From Phyto melanocephala (lineage: Eukaryota > Arthropoda > Insecta > Diptera > Rhinophoridae): DNA of 64,000 nt. The stretch covers positions 119,858,284-119,922,283 of the forward strand of contig OW799234.1 of the NCBI GenBank assembly GCA_941918925.1. Direction: 5' to 3'. The translations under genes and the position numbers were made by a program. Below are positions 22,455 to 34,931 of this stretch, in pieces. Under the pieces are notes generated by a model. The model was not told the DNA's origin and did no database searches. It was given only the letters and a program-made list of their open reading frames with translations. The stretch's first letter is position 1, and the number at the start of each line of letters is the position of its first letter.

Positions 22455-23584
22455 TATACCCGCCACCAAAAAAATGGTGGGGATATATTCATTTTGTCAT
22501 TCCGTTTGCAACACCTCGAAATATCCATTTTAAGCCCCATAAAGTATATATTTTCTGAATCAAGGTTATATTTTATGACAATCTAGCTATGTATGTCCGT
22601 CTGTCCGACTGTTGAAAGCACGACTAGAGGTCGGACGGAAAAGCTAGGGGTTTCAAATTTTGCCAGAATATTTCTTATACACAAGGTTTGTTTGGTGTGG
22701 AAAATGGGATAAATCTGAATATTAGAAAAACTGTTATAGCTCGTAGGTCAAAAAAACCGTGTCCTTCAAACATCGAATAAAATGCAATTGTGTCCAAACG
22801 CACTAACGTAGAGTCATGAAACTACGAATATATATTTCCTGAGAAAATAAAATGTTTTCTCTGAAAATTGCTTAAATCTATGCATTAGGAAAGGAGTTAT
22901 AGATCAAAATTTACGTAAACTTGTAACGCATAGTGTGTTTTTCGGTTTAAAATTATAAAAAATTAAAAACGTAATAAAACTGGCAAAAATCGATGTATGA
23001 TTATGAAATTTCGCAAACATTACTTTTTGGTCAAGGGCTTTGTACTAGCGGATATATGTGATATGACCACTTTTACGTCCACCTCCCATATAACACTTTT
23101 TCTTAAATTCATATAATTTCTCTGTGAAAAGATTTTTGAAGGATAAAAAACTCCAAATTGAAGTATCTGAGTTGAATTTGGTTGCAAAAACTACTTCAAC
23201 ACGCCTGTTAATAAAAACTACTGTTAATGAAATTTAAAAGCTCATAAAACCTACGAAATTAGTGGTGTGATGATGAAATTTCATACATATGTATATTCTT
23301 CTAGTCAATGTCGTTGTTTTGACACACCCACTTTAACTCCTATTACCGATATAACTATATCGGCATGCTTACTTTAACGCCAACTTTCATTGAAAAAAAT
23401 ATTTACGAAAATATTTTCCTAGCATATTGAAGTTACGCAAAGAAAGTGATACATATTTTAGTATAAAGGGATTATTCCATAGCGATTACTGTTAATAACA
23501 AAATTATAAATTCTGTGCTATAAAAGTACATCAAATTAGCGGTGGGTATAAAAGATTAGGCACAGCCAAATATAGTGGTGCTCC
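22455..23584 (+). repeat. Hairpin-ended repeat, GGTGGG sub-family
   Basis: Left end TATACCCGCCACC with a GGTGGGGATATA partner. The interior holds the shared CCCCATAAAGTATATATTTT and CTGTCCGACTG phrases. The right end is GCGGTGGGTATAAAAGATTA then GGCACAGCCAAATATAGTGG. It is a diverged branch of the CCCTTCAC family, with a different 6-base clamp at the two ends. Confidence 0.65.
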
Positions 23585-24215
23585 ACGATTTAGAAAACCC
23601 AACTTTTAAGTGTGATGCTCTAAACTGCATTTCACCTTTATTATATTTTCTTAATGAGTTTACATTTTGCACTCTGTATCCAATATCATAGTTTTTGTAT
23701 TACACACATACATTTTAAACTTTATCGATTAAAATTGAAAATTCATGATCATTCTCGATTTCTTTAAATATTTTTTAAACAACAAATTCCGCGGAAACTT
23801 GCTTTTCCTTAAATCTCGTTTAACAGTTCCTGTAGGGTTGTTATGAAGTTTGGATACACCAAATTTATTTTATTAAAATGATTTTTTTATGCTTTCTCAC
23901 TTAAAAAAAAGAAGTAAATTCCTAATTAGGTTCAACAGACGTCTTTTTGATACGATTGTGTAATTTGATATATTTATTTCATGCACGAGATGAAAGTGGA
24001 GATTTATTTTGCAGTTAATTTAATTTATGTTAAGTTCTGTATGATAATGAACAATGAATCATATAAGTAGTCTTTGTCGATTTGCACTCCTTTATTCTTA
24101 ATGGTAAACAAAAATATCCACATTAAATAAATTTTTTAATATTTTCAAATAAAATTGTAGCTGCCATTTTTCTGGTAGCTACAATATTGCCTTTGAGATT
24201 TTTGAATTTACTTAC

Positions 24216-24337
24216 CTTCTCTTTCCATGTATTTCCAATTCATCATCACTCTCCTCTTGTAGTTTTTCGCACTGTATGGTTGTGACATTTCTTTCTGGTA
24301 CACTAAATGTAACCGATCCTGCAATATCATCAATAAC
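24216..24337 (-). CDS. Shared coding exon next to both alternative first exons
   Basis: A 122-base exon after a TTTTCAG acceptor, ending with two bases of an Arg codon before GTAAGT. It encodes VIDDIAGSVTFSVPERNV and then an acidic run containing EESDDELEIHGKR. Its start is in phase 0, which fits both first exons (40850 and 53150). It is a hydrophilic cytoplasmic segment with no known domain. Together with the next exon it gives an acidic-then-basic stretch before the membrane helix. Confidence 0.8.
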
Positions 24338-24804
24338 CTGAAAATTTATTGAAAAAAATTCAAGGTTATTGAACCGAAATTTTCATTCACCATTTTAGTT
24401 TTGTTTAACATGATTTTTTTTATATCCATTGAAAATGTCTTTCATACTTTGTGATATTCGTATAAATACAATTGTACTATTTCTTCAAAATGTACCCGTT
24501 GTGTATTAAACATTAAAAAATTGTTTTCTTAAAAAAGAGCTCTAAAAACAAGCCTAGCGAAAAATAAATCAAGTTAAAGGACAGCAACGATGCAATCACT
24601 TTAAATGTCTGAATGCTACTGAACCAGGACACTAAATATTCTTGTCCTTTATAAATTAAAAAAGAAAAGAAGCGGTAGGTAATTTTTTTCGTCGTAAAAT
24701 ATTTAAACTCTCTGAAAACCAAGTGTTGTTATGTATATTTTTGTAATGTACGTATATTTTTCAATATATGTGTGTATATTTAAAAAAAAATATATTGAAA
24801 TATA

Positions 24805-24860
24805 TGAAGCATTTTGATATGAAGTACTTCACGGAGCATTTTGATATGAAGTTCTTCACG
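24805..24860 (+). repeat. Short tandem duplication, about 28 bases x 2
   Basis: GCATTTTGATATGAAGTACT and GCATTTTGATATGAAGTTCT follow each other, each continued by TCACG. Confidence 0.6.
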
Positions 24861-25030
24861 CTGTTTTTACCATAAAATTCATTATTTTATTTATAACTGT
24901 AAGCGATGTTGAACTAATATTTCATATTTAAAGAATCCTTATTTCAAAGTGTTTTTTATGTTTTTTCTTTGTTTTCATGCTTAAACAAAAGCATGTCTGG
25001 AATAGACGTGGGACTGCACGCTTTTTAAAC

Positions 25031-25335
25031 CTTTCACACGAAAGCTTAAAAGGATATATTCATGTTTGTCATTTCGTTCGTAATTTAACCATACAATATT
25101 CATTTAGACCCTAAAAAGTAAATATATTCTGAGTCCTTATGGATAGAGGAACTAATTAAGTCCATCTGTCCGTGTATCTGTGTGTATGTTGAAATCAACT
25201 CTTTAAAGCCTCCTTTTATATCTCAGTTTCATATATCATATCAATTTATCAGATATGCTTTCGAGAATTTTGCTTTTAAAATTCAGTTATTTGTGCACAT
25301 TACGAGCTGAGATATGAGCACAAGAACACGATTGC
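25031..25335 (+). repeat. Fragment of the hairpin-ended repeat
   Basis: CTTTCACACGAAAGCTTAAA with GGATATATTCATGTTTGTCA, then the CCATCTGTCCGTG block and GAAATCAACTCTTTAAAGCC, match the left half of the family. Another left-end scrap (TATACCCTTCACACGAGAGT) follows at about 25610. Confidence 0.55.
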
Positions 25336-25761
25336 CTTCTATGGAACTTCGTGAAAACTTTGTTACGTATATCAAAAATATATATTATTGGAAATATCGG
25401 TTTAATGGGTCCATTAACGACAAAGTTATCGTTGAAAAAAATATTGTCAATTAAAATTTCAGACTTTCGATTTCCTAAATAAGTTTCCGTCACAGTTGCA
25501 CCATATAATTGTCAGTTGTAGTCTTGAAACTGTTAGTGTTGGAAAGTGTCAATATTTTCATATAAATTATTGTGATATAAGCAAAAAAAAACCACTAGTA
25601 CTTCTGTTTTTATACCCTTCACACGAGAGTGTATTTATATTTTTATTTAAAATCATTTATCTATATAAAAAATAAATAAAATATTTTGTTACGGTAGTTT
25701 GCGTTCTAAGTAATATAAAGGAACAACTTGAAGTTCATTGCTTAATTTTATTTACATGCAT

Positions 25762-25995
25762 TTAAATAATAAAAAAAATATTTAATTCTGTCCAAGTACC
25801 TGCCTTGTCCAAAATATTATTCACACTTTCTGAACTTGAAAGATCGTCCTTATTTTGTTGAATTTTACAATTTCGACTCAATATTTTATTGCTTTTATTC
25901 ATATTTAACATTTTGGTATCGTATGATTGATTCGAATTAATTTTATTATCGGCACGCGCCAGATTATTTTTGAAAATCTTTACTAAAGATGCCAT
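25762..25995 (-). CDS. Unrecognised small nested ORF, 77 residues
   Basis: I do not recognise this protein. It starts MASLVKIFKNNLARADNK, is Asn/Lys/Ser-rich in the middle (LNMNKSNKILSRNCKIQQNK) and ends with SSSESVNNILDKAGTWTELN and a hydrophobic tail. The base composition is more coding-like than nearby chance ORFs. An AATAAA signal lies about 5-12 bases after the stop on the same strand, compatible with a compact single-exon gene inside the host intron. Alternatively CAG|GTACTT within the GCA-GGT codons could be a splice donor. Its phase (1) does not fit the exon at 24216-24337, so it is unlikely to be a third first exon of the host gene. It could also be chance. Confidence 0.35.
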   Translation of the reverse strand: MASLVKIFKNNLARADNKINSNQSYDTKMLNMNKSNKILSRNCKIQQNKDDLSSSESVNNILDKAGTWTELNIFFII

Positions 25996-26466
25996 TATTC
26001 AAAGTATTATTTCAAGTTCATGTTTAATCACGTTTATGCTTATTGGCATTTCATTCTTTATTTTCTTTTGCAAATAAGTCAGTTTTTAATTTTATACCGC
26101 TTTTATACTTTGACGTTTCCAAGTCTGATAATAAACTAAAATTAAATTTTGTAAACAACTGTTTAATATTGTACCGTATAACAATGTTGTATTAATTATT
26201 TAATCATGGCACAGTGGGGTTTAAAAATTTACTAATATTATATATTAGTACAATATTAGTACAATTGCAATTTTTAAATATTATTATTGCACACTCTCCA
26301 GACAGAGATCACATGAAAAAAAACATCAACAAATATTCATAAAAGATCTAAGAAATAATGTAAATTAATTTTATGGGTTTGCGTCATTCAGTATCGATTT
26401 TGTAGGGATATACTCATGGTCAGATCATTAATCTAAATTAAAGGAATTTTATCTAAACTTTTAATT

Positions 26467-26662
26467 CTTTTAATAATTCATTAAGTACGAGTACAAAAGA
26501 TTTAAAGAAAAATATGCATACAACTTATAAAAAAATTATTTATTTAATTATTTTTTAATTTAATCTTTTAATAATTCATTAAGTACGAGTACAAAAGATT
26601 TAAAGAAAAATATGCATACAACTTATAAAAAAATTATTTATTTAATTATTTTTTAATTTAAT
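26467..26662 (+). repeat. Perfect 98-bp tandem duplication
   Basis: The unit beginning CTTTTAATAATTCATTAAGT runs 26467-26564 and is repeated without a mismatch at 26565-26662. There is no ORF or TIR. It is either a very recent duplication or an assembly artefact. Confidence 0.9.
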
Positions 26663-26739
26663 CTTATACAGAGTTGTGTTTATTGCATTGAATTTATATT
26701 GAATTTCGTTTCCACTACCACTAAACGGTTTAGCATTAA

Positions 26740-27026
26740 CGCAGCAATATTTCAGCCACCACTAGCGGCCGTTGGAAATAATTAACCACTAACTCAAACG
26801 ATTTTAGCAATAGCAGAAATTGAGTGCACAAAATGAAGCGATTTAAGTGGTAGTGAAAATTTAGTGCACTAATTGTAATAAGTGGTAATGGACTATAAAT
26901 CCACAATTTCCACTACCACTAGAATCGCTTCAATTACTGCAAACAATTTCCATTGCCACTTAAATCGTTTGAGTTAGTGGTTAATTATTTCCATCGACCG
27001 CTATTGGTGGCTGAAATATTGCTTCA
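26740..27026. mobile_element. Foldback element with long arms
   Basis: The left arm from CAGCAATATTTCAGCCACCA pairs with the right arm ending TGGCTGAAATATTGCTTC, over about 130 bases each at roughly 80-85% by eye. The arms themselves repeat CACTACCACT and AAACGATTT motifs. No ORF. A MITE or foldback origin is likely. Confidence 0.65.
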
Positions 27027-28329
27027 ATAATCTTATACATTTTAACTTCTCAATAAATAACTTACAAAAGTCAATTAAATCGGTTGAAAATATAAAAAAT
27101 AGGAGTTTTGATTACAAAATAAATGTTATTAAATAAAATTTTATTTGATTTTTCTCCAATTAACAAAATTATGCCTTATACCATTTTCAGACAGATATTT
27201 TTAATTGTTTCAATTTAGTGTTGATTACGCAATTAAAATAAGTGTTTACACATACTCAATTTATACTACTTCATTAGCTTCTGATATCTGTAAAAATACG
27301 ATGTATTTATACCAAATCAAATAATGCCTTTTCTTCAGTTTTTTTCTTGTTCATAAAATATATTTACAATTATATTTATATAAGTTTATATGTATTTGAA
27401 TTTATTTAAAAATTTCATTAAAATTTTCTTCAACCATTTTCCATTTTCTTACTTTTTGTTTTTTGTATATTTATTTGTTTGACATTTAAAATGCCACCTA
27501 AAGAATTTTCTTCTCACTGAACATACTTCTCAAAAGTTGTATTTCGAGTTTTGGACAATAAGTGAAACAATAATGTACATATTGATCAATGTATAAGTAA
27601 TTTTTAGTATGGTAAATTGAGCTCAATAAAGGCCTTTAATTGTGAGAATATTATAAATTGACAATTAAGGCGCGTGTGTGAACATAGTATTACTTTAAAT
27701 GAAAATCAAAAATTTTAATTGAAAAAATATTGCGAAAAATATCAATTAAATCAGTGTAAAAAAATAACTGAAATGAATTTAATTTTAAAAAATTATTTTG
27801 ATTAATTTAATCAACTTCTATATTTATTATGACTCTACTCAAACTGTGAAATCAGCTGTAACAGAAAACAGTGTTGTGCAGTGAAGTTGGCTGCAGTCAA
27901 TGGCTGTTCTCTTTCTTGCCTTTGTAATTGTTAAAAGTAATGCCATTTTTTTTTTGTTTTTATTAATTATCATAAGTGACCATTACTGTTGATTACTTAT
28001 AAAACGTTAAAGGTCTTGTTTTTGTATGTCACTTCAGTGTTAGAGCTCAGTACAAGGCTTGCTACTTTTGTTTTTGTTTGGCTTTCAGACATTTAGAACA
28101 TTATGTTCTGAAGTTTTATTTAAGTACTAAATTCACTTTTTTACTGCACATTTAACTAAAACTTAAATGAAATATTTAAATGCTGTTTTTGATTTTTCGT
28201 GCATAGAAGATTTGAGGAAAATATATCTTTAAGAGAAGTGACAAAACCTGTACTAAGTAATAAAAACAAATATAGAATTAAAATTTAAATAAATTCCGCT
28301 TTTACTTCTCTTTCTTAATAAATTATATA

Positions 28330-28400
28330 TAAACGGAATCACAAGGTATTCAAGATTTGCCACAACTGAATGTAGTTTTCTTACATGTTTTTTTCTCTAC
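28330..28400 (+). repeat. Worn right end of the hairpin-ended repeat
   Basis: AGATTTGCCACAACTGAATG followed by TAGTTTTCTTACATGTTTT is a mutated form of the family terminus. Confidence 0.4.
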
Positions 28401-28879
28401 TGTTGTTGTTTAAATCGATCTTTATCTGATCAACCGACTGGGGTTTTGAACATTGACTTTTTATGTTAAAGTGTTTCGCTTGTTTTGATTTCATTCGTAT
28501 CTGTTCTGTAATCCGAGTAAAATCGAATTGTTCGGAATCATCATGGCATTAGTATTTTCGAACAATTTAATATTATATTAGTTATATTATTTATATATTA
28601 TATTCAATTATATTCCTTTGTTTGCATTTCTTCGTTTTTTATTTTTATATTTTTTTATGCACGTATTTACTTACATACTTGATTTTGTTTTCTATGATTA
28701 AAATAATTTACATCATTTATTAATTTCTATAGAGTATTGGAATTAGTTTTTCATTATTTTTACAACATACAAATATTATAGGCTGTATAACTTAAAAATA
28801 CGCGATTTACAACAGATGGCGTATTTTTCGTTAATTAATTTGGATAACTTAGTTATTTAACGTTATAGGGTAAACAGCA

Positions 28880-29785
28880 GTTTTTTTTGCTTTAAAAATG
28901 CCGAATTTTGTACAAACAAAAAAACGTAATTTTACTTTATAAAGAAAGTACCCCTGAAATCCACCGATTGTTAACCGAAGATTGTGGTGAATATGTTCAA
29001 TCGGTTTTAATGTGTGAGAGATGGCTTGTACGTTTAAAGAATGATGATTTTGACACGGAAGACAAAGATCGGTCTGGCCAGTCAAAACAGATGGAAGGTA
29101 AAAACTTTGAGGCATTTAAATAAAAATATTGTTGTCAAACTAAACAAGCGCTTGATCATTCATTGGGACCTACCCAAGCAGTATTTTAAAAAACTTGCGA
29201 GGATCAGGATTCTTCTAAACCCACGAAATTTGTGTACCATATGAATTGAGGCCGAGAAAACTAGAGTGACAATTTCGCATATCTGAATAGCTGCTTAAAC
29301 ACTATAAAATAAAAAATAATTATTTTTGCACCCAATCATTAATTGCGGTGAGAAATAGATCCATTGCGATAATCCGTAGTATAAGAGATTTTTGTGAAGC
29401 ACGGCCGACCAGCCAAATATACACTAAAGCTAAAAATCCATGCCGCTAAGGTAATGGGTTCTATTATAAGCTACTAAAATTTGACCAAACCATCTCAGGG
29501 ACCCTTTACTGAATGCAACTTCGGTTGAAGCGAGCATTGCCCAAAAAATAAAAAAACTCTAGAATATAACAACGCAAATACCGGTTAGAAACTATTTAAA
29601 AGAAAGTGGCTGGAAAAATTGTACGCACCTATCTTTTAGTCTAGAACTTTCACCGACAACAATTCATTTCGAGCTATGTAGAACGCTCTATATGAGATAC
29701 GTTTAACTGCAGATTAGAGTTTCCGAAATTGGCTTGATATGTTTTTGGCCTCAAAATATGAGCAGTTCACTTGTTTTAAAAATCT
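28880..29785 (+). pseudogene. Dead mariner transposase
   Basis: Pieces of a mariner transposase appear in order but in shifting frames with stops. The helix-turn-helix end reads WLVRLKNDDFDTEDKDRSGQ near 29022-29082. The linker reads VPYELRPRK near 29235. A GEKxIHCDN piece near 29353 corresponds to the usual GDEKWI-YDN box. The tail MFLASKYEQF near 29739 corresponds to the usual FLASKDEQFF. Several frameshifts and a missing C-terminus make it non-functional. The element's TIRs were not found. Confidence 0.7.
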
Positions 29786-30611
29786 GGCATAAGTTTCTGA
29801 ATTTTTTATATTTTCCTAAAATTTCTTTACTGTGTATATAAAATATTCATTCCACTGTTCTTATCAAATTAAACATTTTTTAGTATGAAAATTTATTGAT
29901 CGCATTGTTTAATTGCACAATTGTACGTTTGATGACTGGTGTGAGAATGATCACCATTTGCCAGTTGGGGCATGACATAGTAAAACAATGACTTAACATT
30001 CTAAACATTATTTTAAATTGCTCTTACTCTAGTGTTTTTTATTTTTATTTCATAAACCACTACATGTTTTTATTTTTATTTTTAATATTCAACTGATCTC
30101 CACACACTCTGACAAATTGTAATTAAATTAATTCTTTTCAACATTAACTGATGACGATTGTAAACATTAAAATTATATTAAATAATGAATTTCTGATGTA
30201 TTACATGCAATAAGTGAGAGCTGTTGTAAGAAAATTATCAACAGTTTTAGCAAATTTATAATATTTAAATTAAATAATTGATATTATATGTTCCAGCAGA
30301 CGCAGACGGCAAGTTTTCTTGCGATACTTTATCTAAAAGTCCCTTTTAAAATTGATTTTCGTTTACACAGAATAATTGAATAAAACCAAAGTTTTTAAAA
30401 CTTGTAGCATAAGCACGACATATGAAAGCAATGGTAGTTGTATGATTTCTTTTAGAATCTCTGTAAATATATATTCCCACGACGTGATTTGCTATTAGTT
30501 TTTTCAAATCAAGGTTTTTTGATATGAAAAGTAATTACTTTAGTTATGTTCCCATTAAGAAACTATTTGACGAAATTAATGTTGCCACTAAAATGTATTA
30601 ACGTCTACTCA

Positions 30612-32090
30612 AACAAGTAAAAATGCTATATTCGGCTGTGCCGAATCTGATAATAACTTTTATCATCATGTATATAGGCTAGTGACCACATCCGAGTCTA
30701 GCTTTTTTATTTCCCATGCCATTTTTGATTTTGAATTTTTACACAATTTGTTGTGTTCCACTAGTCAAGCCCTTTCATTTGATACCCATATTTATGAGGT
30801 TAAGAAAAAAATTATCTGCCATTTTGTTAATGCGCCAACTTTGATACCAAGGTGATATCGCCGTAATTACTATATTTGACAAATATATCTAACATTTTTT
30901 TCGGACGCCATCTTGCATTTTAAGCTTTTCTTAATTTACTTAATAGGGCCCATACACAACACCATAAAATTGTGCAATTAAGCTTCAAGCACACACTACA
31001 CCAGCATGGTGGTACAAAATTCATTTTTTACCCAAAAATTGTGTGAAAAAGTTTGTAATGAATAACGAAAAATTTGTGCTGCACTTATTATTACTATTAT
31101 CCTAAAACGAAAACGAATTAGGAGCAAAAAAAAAAACGTGTTTGGATGAAGAAATGGCTATGAATTTACATTTATATTTAAAATGTTGTATTTTTTTTTG
31201 ATGCTTATGCCTTGACGATTTAACTTTTATGAGCTAATTTTGCCACACACGACTAAATCATGCTGGTACAATAAACAAAATATCAAACTATTTCTGATAA
31301 AGCACCATCACCTGGTACAATCACACCACAACCTCATACACGGTCAATCAGCTGGCACAGTCACTTAATTGCACATTTATTATGGTGTTGTGTATGGGCG
31401 CTATAAGTAATAGAATACATCTAGTCAAGCTCTTTCTTTTAATACCAAATTTTTAATTTAATTTTTTACACCATTTTGTATTCTCGGCCTTTATGGATTT
31501 AAAATTGTTTATGGTGTTTTATATATTACTTCTCTCTGTTATCCAGAAGCTAAAGAAAATCGATTTTCGTTGTAAATTTTAGAGAAAAAATTAGAAGTTG
31601 TACTTATATCTCAGTTAGTTTCTAGCCGATTTATCAGTTTTTCTTAGCAATAAACTACAGCATATAATTGGGTGTTTTTGGCATATTACAAAATTGATTA
31701 GCAGTTTTAGTAACTTGATATATTATTTAAAAAAAATATTTATATATTTTTTTAAAAATTATTTTTGCCTATAACTTTGACTATTGGTGACCGATTTGTC
31801 CGAAACTTTTTACGAATAGCTCTAGTGGCTTATTATACATACATATCTAAAAATATTAGCAAAAGTGTTAAAGTTATTCTAGGATTGAATAGTTTTTGTT
31901 TTAGAAGAAAAGACAGATTCAGTCATGTTTATTTACTCATATCTCAAAAAGTTATAAGACGTTTGTGCTGGATATCATAGAAAGGTATATGCGTTATGTG
32001 GGGCTTCTTAAAGTTGATTTCAACCAACACACGGACCTTACTCAATCGACTCCCCTTTTCATATATTTCAGAAAATATTGTAAATTGTTA
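30612..32090 (-). repeat. Hairpin-ended repeat, longer sub-family, minus orientation
   Basis: Opens AACAAGTAAAAATGCTATAT then TCGGCTGTGCCGAA, and closes near 32000-32090 with reversed GATTTCAACCAACACACGGA. The interior CCTTTCATTTGATACCCATA matches 5035-5055. It is interrupted by the MITE at 30944-31403. Confidence 0.6.
30944..31403. mobile_element. MITE, 460 bp, inside a hairpin-ended repeat
   Basis: TIRs begin TAGGGCCCATACACAACACC (left) and TAGCGCCCATACACAACACC (right, reversed), and continue with ATAA and GTGCAATTAAG. TAA flanks both sides (30941-30943 and 31404-31406). No ORF. The TAA duplication suggests a Harbinger-type MITE. Confidence 0.75.
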
Positions 32091-32340
32091 TATTTTGTAA
32101 TTTATTTGTTGTAGATATGTATTTACCAGATGTAAATATAGCTTTATTGCCACATACATGCATGCTATATAATTTACACCGAACTTACGGCCATTTTCAC
32201 AATGTATCATTTTAACCATTTAAAATCTTGTTAAAAACTTTGTTTTTGATTGTTTTTACGAATAAAATGACCTGTGTAAAAAAAATAGGAAATAAAATAA
32301 TTTAACTAACACTCAAATTAATGTAATATTTTAAAACTAA

Positions 32341-32499
32341 CTGCCTGTTCAACGATGTCGAAATAAAACCCAAGCGAAATTTCATTCGTACAAATTTATT
32401 GAAAACAACAACAAAAACTAAAAATTTGTTTTTGTTTTTAACGTATTTGTACGAATGAAATTTCGCTTGGGTTTTCATTCGACATCGTTAAACAGGCAG
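32341..32499. mobile_element. 159-bp near-perfect foldback MITE
   Basis: The arms CTGCCTGTTCAACGATGTCG and its mirror extend about 60 bases, through AACCCAAGCGAAATTTCATT and CGTACAAAT, with only a few unpaired bases. The loop is about 45 bases and A-rich. TAA flanks both sides (32338-32340 and 32500-32502). Confidence 0.85.
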
Positions 32500-32544
32500 T
32501 AAGATTTGTATAAATATGAAATAGACACAACTACAGGGTGGACT

Positions 32545-32998
32545 AAAAATCAACATGGGGTTATAAACTTTAATAATTATTTTCTGACACTAATATGTAC
32601 ATCGTTTCTAAGAAGTAGGTACTTTATGTCTTATAAACCATACAAGATATCAAAAAAAAAAATAATATCAAAATACATATAATATAATGAAAAAATATAT
32701 AATTCACTCATTACCAATTTATAAATGTTTGCTGGTTCAAAACAATAATATGCTGACGATCTGTCATAACAGAAGCACTGTGTGCTATCAATTCTTATCA
32801 TTTTCTAATTAACAGTTTTAAAAAAATATATAATATTTTTTGTTTTTAAAAGAATTTTACATTTAATATTTGGTGTCACCGAAGAAAATGGAAAGCTCTT
32901 AAGATTAAAAAACTGCACCGAGTATTGACAGGAAAATTTTCCGCTTTAAAATTGTAAAAAGCACTAATGTCATAGTTAAAATCACCGAGTTGACAACG
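32545..32998 (-). mobile_element. Degenerate relative of the hAT element at 41718
   Basis: AGTAGGTACTTTATGTCTTA followed by TAAACCATACAAGATATC matches the reverse complement of 42125-42170. The right end AAAATCACCGAGTTGACAAC mirrors the left end of 41718-42610. The left end and any duplication are unclear. Confidence 0.55.
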
Positions 32999-33665
32999 AT
33001 GGCAAAGGAACTTTTAACTCAAAACTTTGAAGAGCAAATAATTTCCATAAATTCGTAAATTAATTGGTCAGCGCGATTATTTTCTTGGGTGTTATTTGAG
33101 GGAGCGAGTATATGTGAGCAAGCTCGAGGCAAGGCCAATATTTTTGCAAAAATTCGAGCGCTACAGTTAAAAGTATTGAAATTATCTAAAACGGGAAATT
33201 ATTTTATATTTAAATTGTGATTTTATATTTGGTTACACTGTGTTTTGATATTTTGAAACAAAATTACAACATTGCGCCATTTTCTGTAAACAATCAAATA
33301 TTAAAACTATAGTTTGCATCGTATGTTTTTGTTAAAAGTGAAATGCGAAAAAGTAATGGTGAATTCATCCATATATTTTGAACAAAATTTTTGGCCACTA
33401 ATTCATTCATTTTGGAAAATTTATTGGAACATCAAAATGATTTAATGATTTTAGTATGCAAATATCAGGTAGGAAAGGGGGATGCAGGAAGCAAAAGCCG
33501 CCTGCAACACCTACCAATATGGTCCATTGTGTTTATGCAAATACTACACGCAACACATTTAAATTTTGTCTGGACAAAAATTAAATTGAATCCAATTAAT
33601 TCTCTCAAAAAGAGAGAAACTATATATATAAAAAATTTTTTTTTAAAACAACCGTGGTTAAACAG

Positions 33666-34931
33666 TAGGGTAATCGACTCGGTTTTACAACCGATGGAAA
33701 ACCCGGTTTTTTACTCTTTCAGCTGGCGGTTTTTTCCAAATGTTAATTTTTCGAATATCAAATACACCGATTTTTTTAGTCACAGAAGCCGGTTTTTTCA
33801 TTTTTAGTTTAATGTTCATTTATCTTTGTAACCAAACGTATCATACTATATTTATTACCCAAAAAATTAAAAAAAAAATCAGAAAATTTATTAAATACTC
33901 TTCCATCATATTGTAAAAAATTTATTTGTTGTTTCAAAAACAAATGTAAAATAAGAATAATAATTAGGTTAAAAATTATTTGTTTTAAATGAAGAGCGGG
34001 TATTTTATACGTTGTTGCGCTTATAATTTGCTGTGATAATCAGCTGTTCAGTTAATTTTTTGGACCAAATTATTGTACTTTGCAATACTTTTTGATCTCA
34101 TTTTCGAATTTCATAATATTTTGCTTCTACAAAATCTAGCGACTTGTACTAAAGACTACCCATAGCTTAACTAATATCTCTGATAACATATGACTTGTAT
34201 ACCAAAATAGTTTGGCACACAAAGGGTCATTATTACAACTTGCCTATAAAGTTAATGTTAGTAAAAGGTAACTTTGACTACCGTGAGCAGTGAGGTGGTG
34301 ACTTTTTAATATTTTTCATTATGACAACCTCCTTGTAACAAAGTTTTTTTTATATGGCAGTACCAGAGCAAAACCGATTACTTTTACCAAATTAATTTAT
34401 TTCTTAAAAAGTTTTACAAAACGAAATAACATTTTTGATAATTTATTTACTGTGTCACTAATATTAGAAAATTAAAACTTAAAATAAAAAAATTAAAAGG
34501 TCGAAGTAAAAAAAAATTTAAATCACAATTAAGTTGCCATATTTTGTTTCATGTGGAGAAACAATGGCATTTTTAAATTTATCAATCTAACCTTAAAAGT
34601 TAAAAATAATTGAAGCACAAACTTAACTTTTCGCTCACTTTTAGGTAAAAAGTGTCTGTCCTTTAACATCTTTATTTTAAATAACGGCATTTTATAATAA
34701 TGTCATTGAATTTGTGTCAACTTAAAATGCAATTTAACCATAAAACAAACTAGTTTATACCTAGTAGTGTATCTCTGTCATGGGTATAAGAAAGAATTAT
34801 ATTTTATGTATTCGACCGGTTAACCGGTTTTTTCTAAATTTTTAAACAAGCAACCAGTTTTTTTTTTAATTCTTAATTTCGAACTATTTGAAAACCGGTT
34901 TCTTTAAAATGCCGAATAACCGATCACCCTA
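33666..34931. mobile_element. Non-autonomous hAT element, 1.27 kb
   Basis: Ends TAGGGTAATCG and CGATCACCCTA are inverted copies (10 of 11) and are flanked by an 8-base duplication TTAAACAG (33658-33665 and 34932-34939), the hAT signature. GGTTTT/CCGGTT motifs recur near both ends. No transposase ORF remains. A GGGTCATTATTACAACTTGC piece at 34225 resembles the 36268 MITE. Confidence 0.75.

Larger units (their letters stand above)
4107..24215 (-). other. 20-kb intron full of transposons
   Basis: Donor GTAAGT (24210-24215) and an acceptor ending at 4107-4108. Mobile elements are listed separately. The stretches 4107-4496, 7033-7552, 9000-9384, 11680-12960, 21180-22387 and 23585-24215 hold AT-rich sequence in which I recognise no gene, RNA or further element. 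Confidence 0.75.

Noticed and set aside
25762..25995. Use of this ORF as a third alternative first exon of the host gene
   Set aside because: The only plausible donor (GCAG|GTACTT) leaves phase 1, while the next exon needs phase 0.
33465..33520. Possible RNA hairpin with GGTAGG/CCTACC and GCAGG/CCTGC pairs
   Set aside because: The stem is interrupted and short; it has no tRNA, snRNA or miRNA features I recognise.
33391..33807. 138-codon open frame on the plus strand
   Set aside because: It runs across the left end of the hAT element at 33666, has low-complexity Phe/Lys content and shows no domain. It is a chance ORF.
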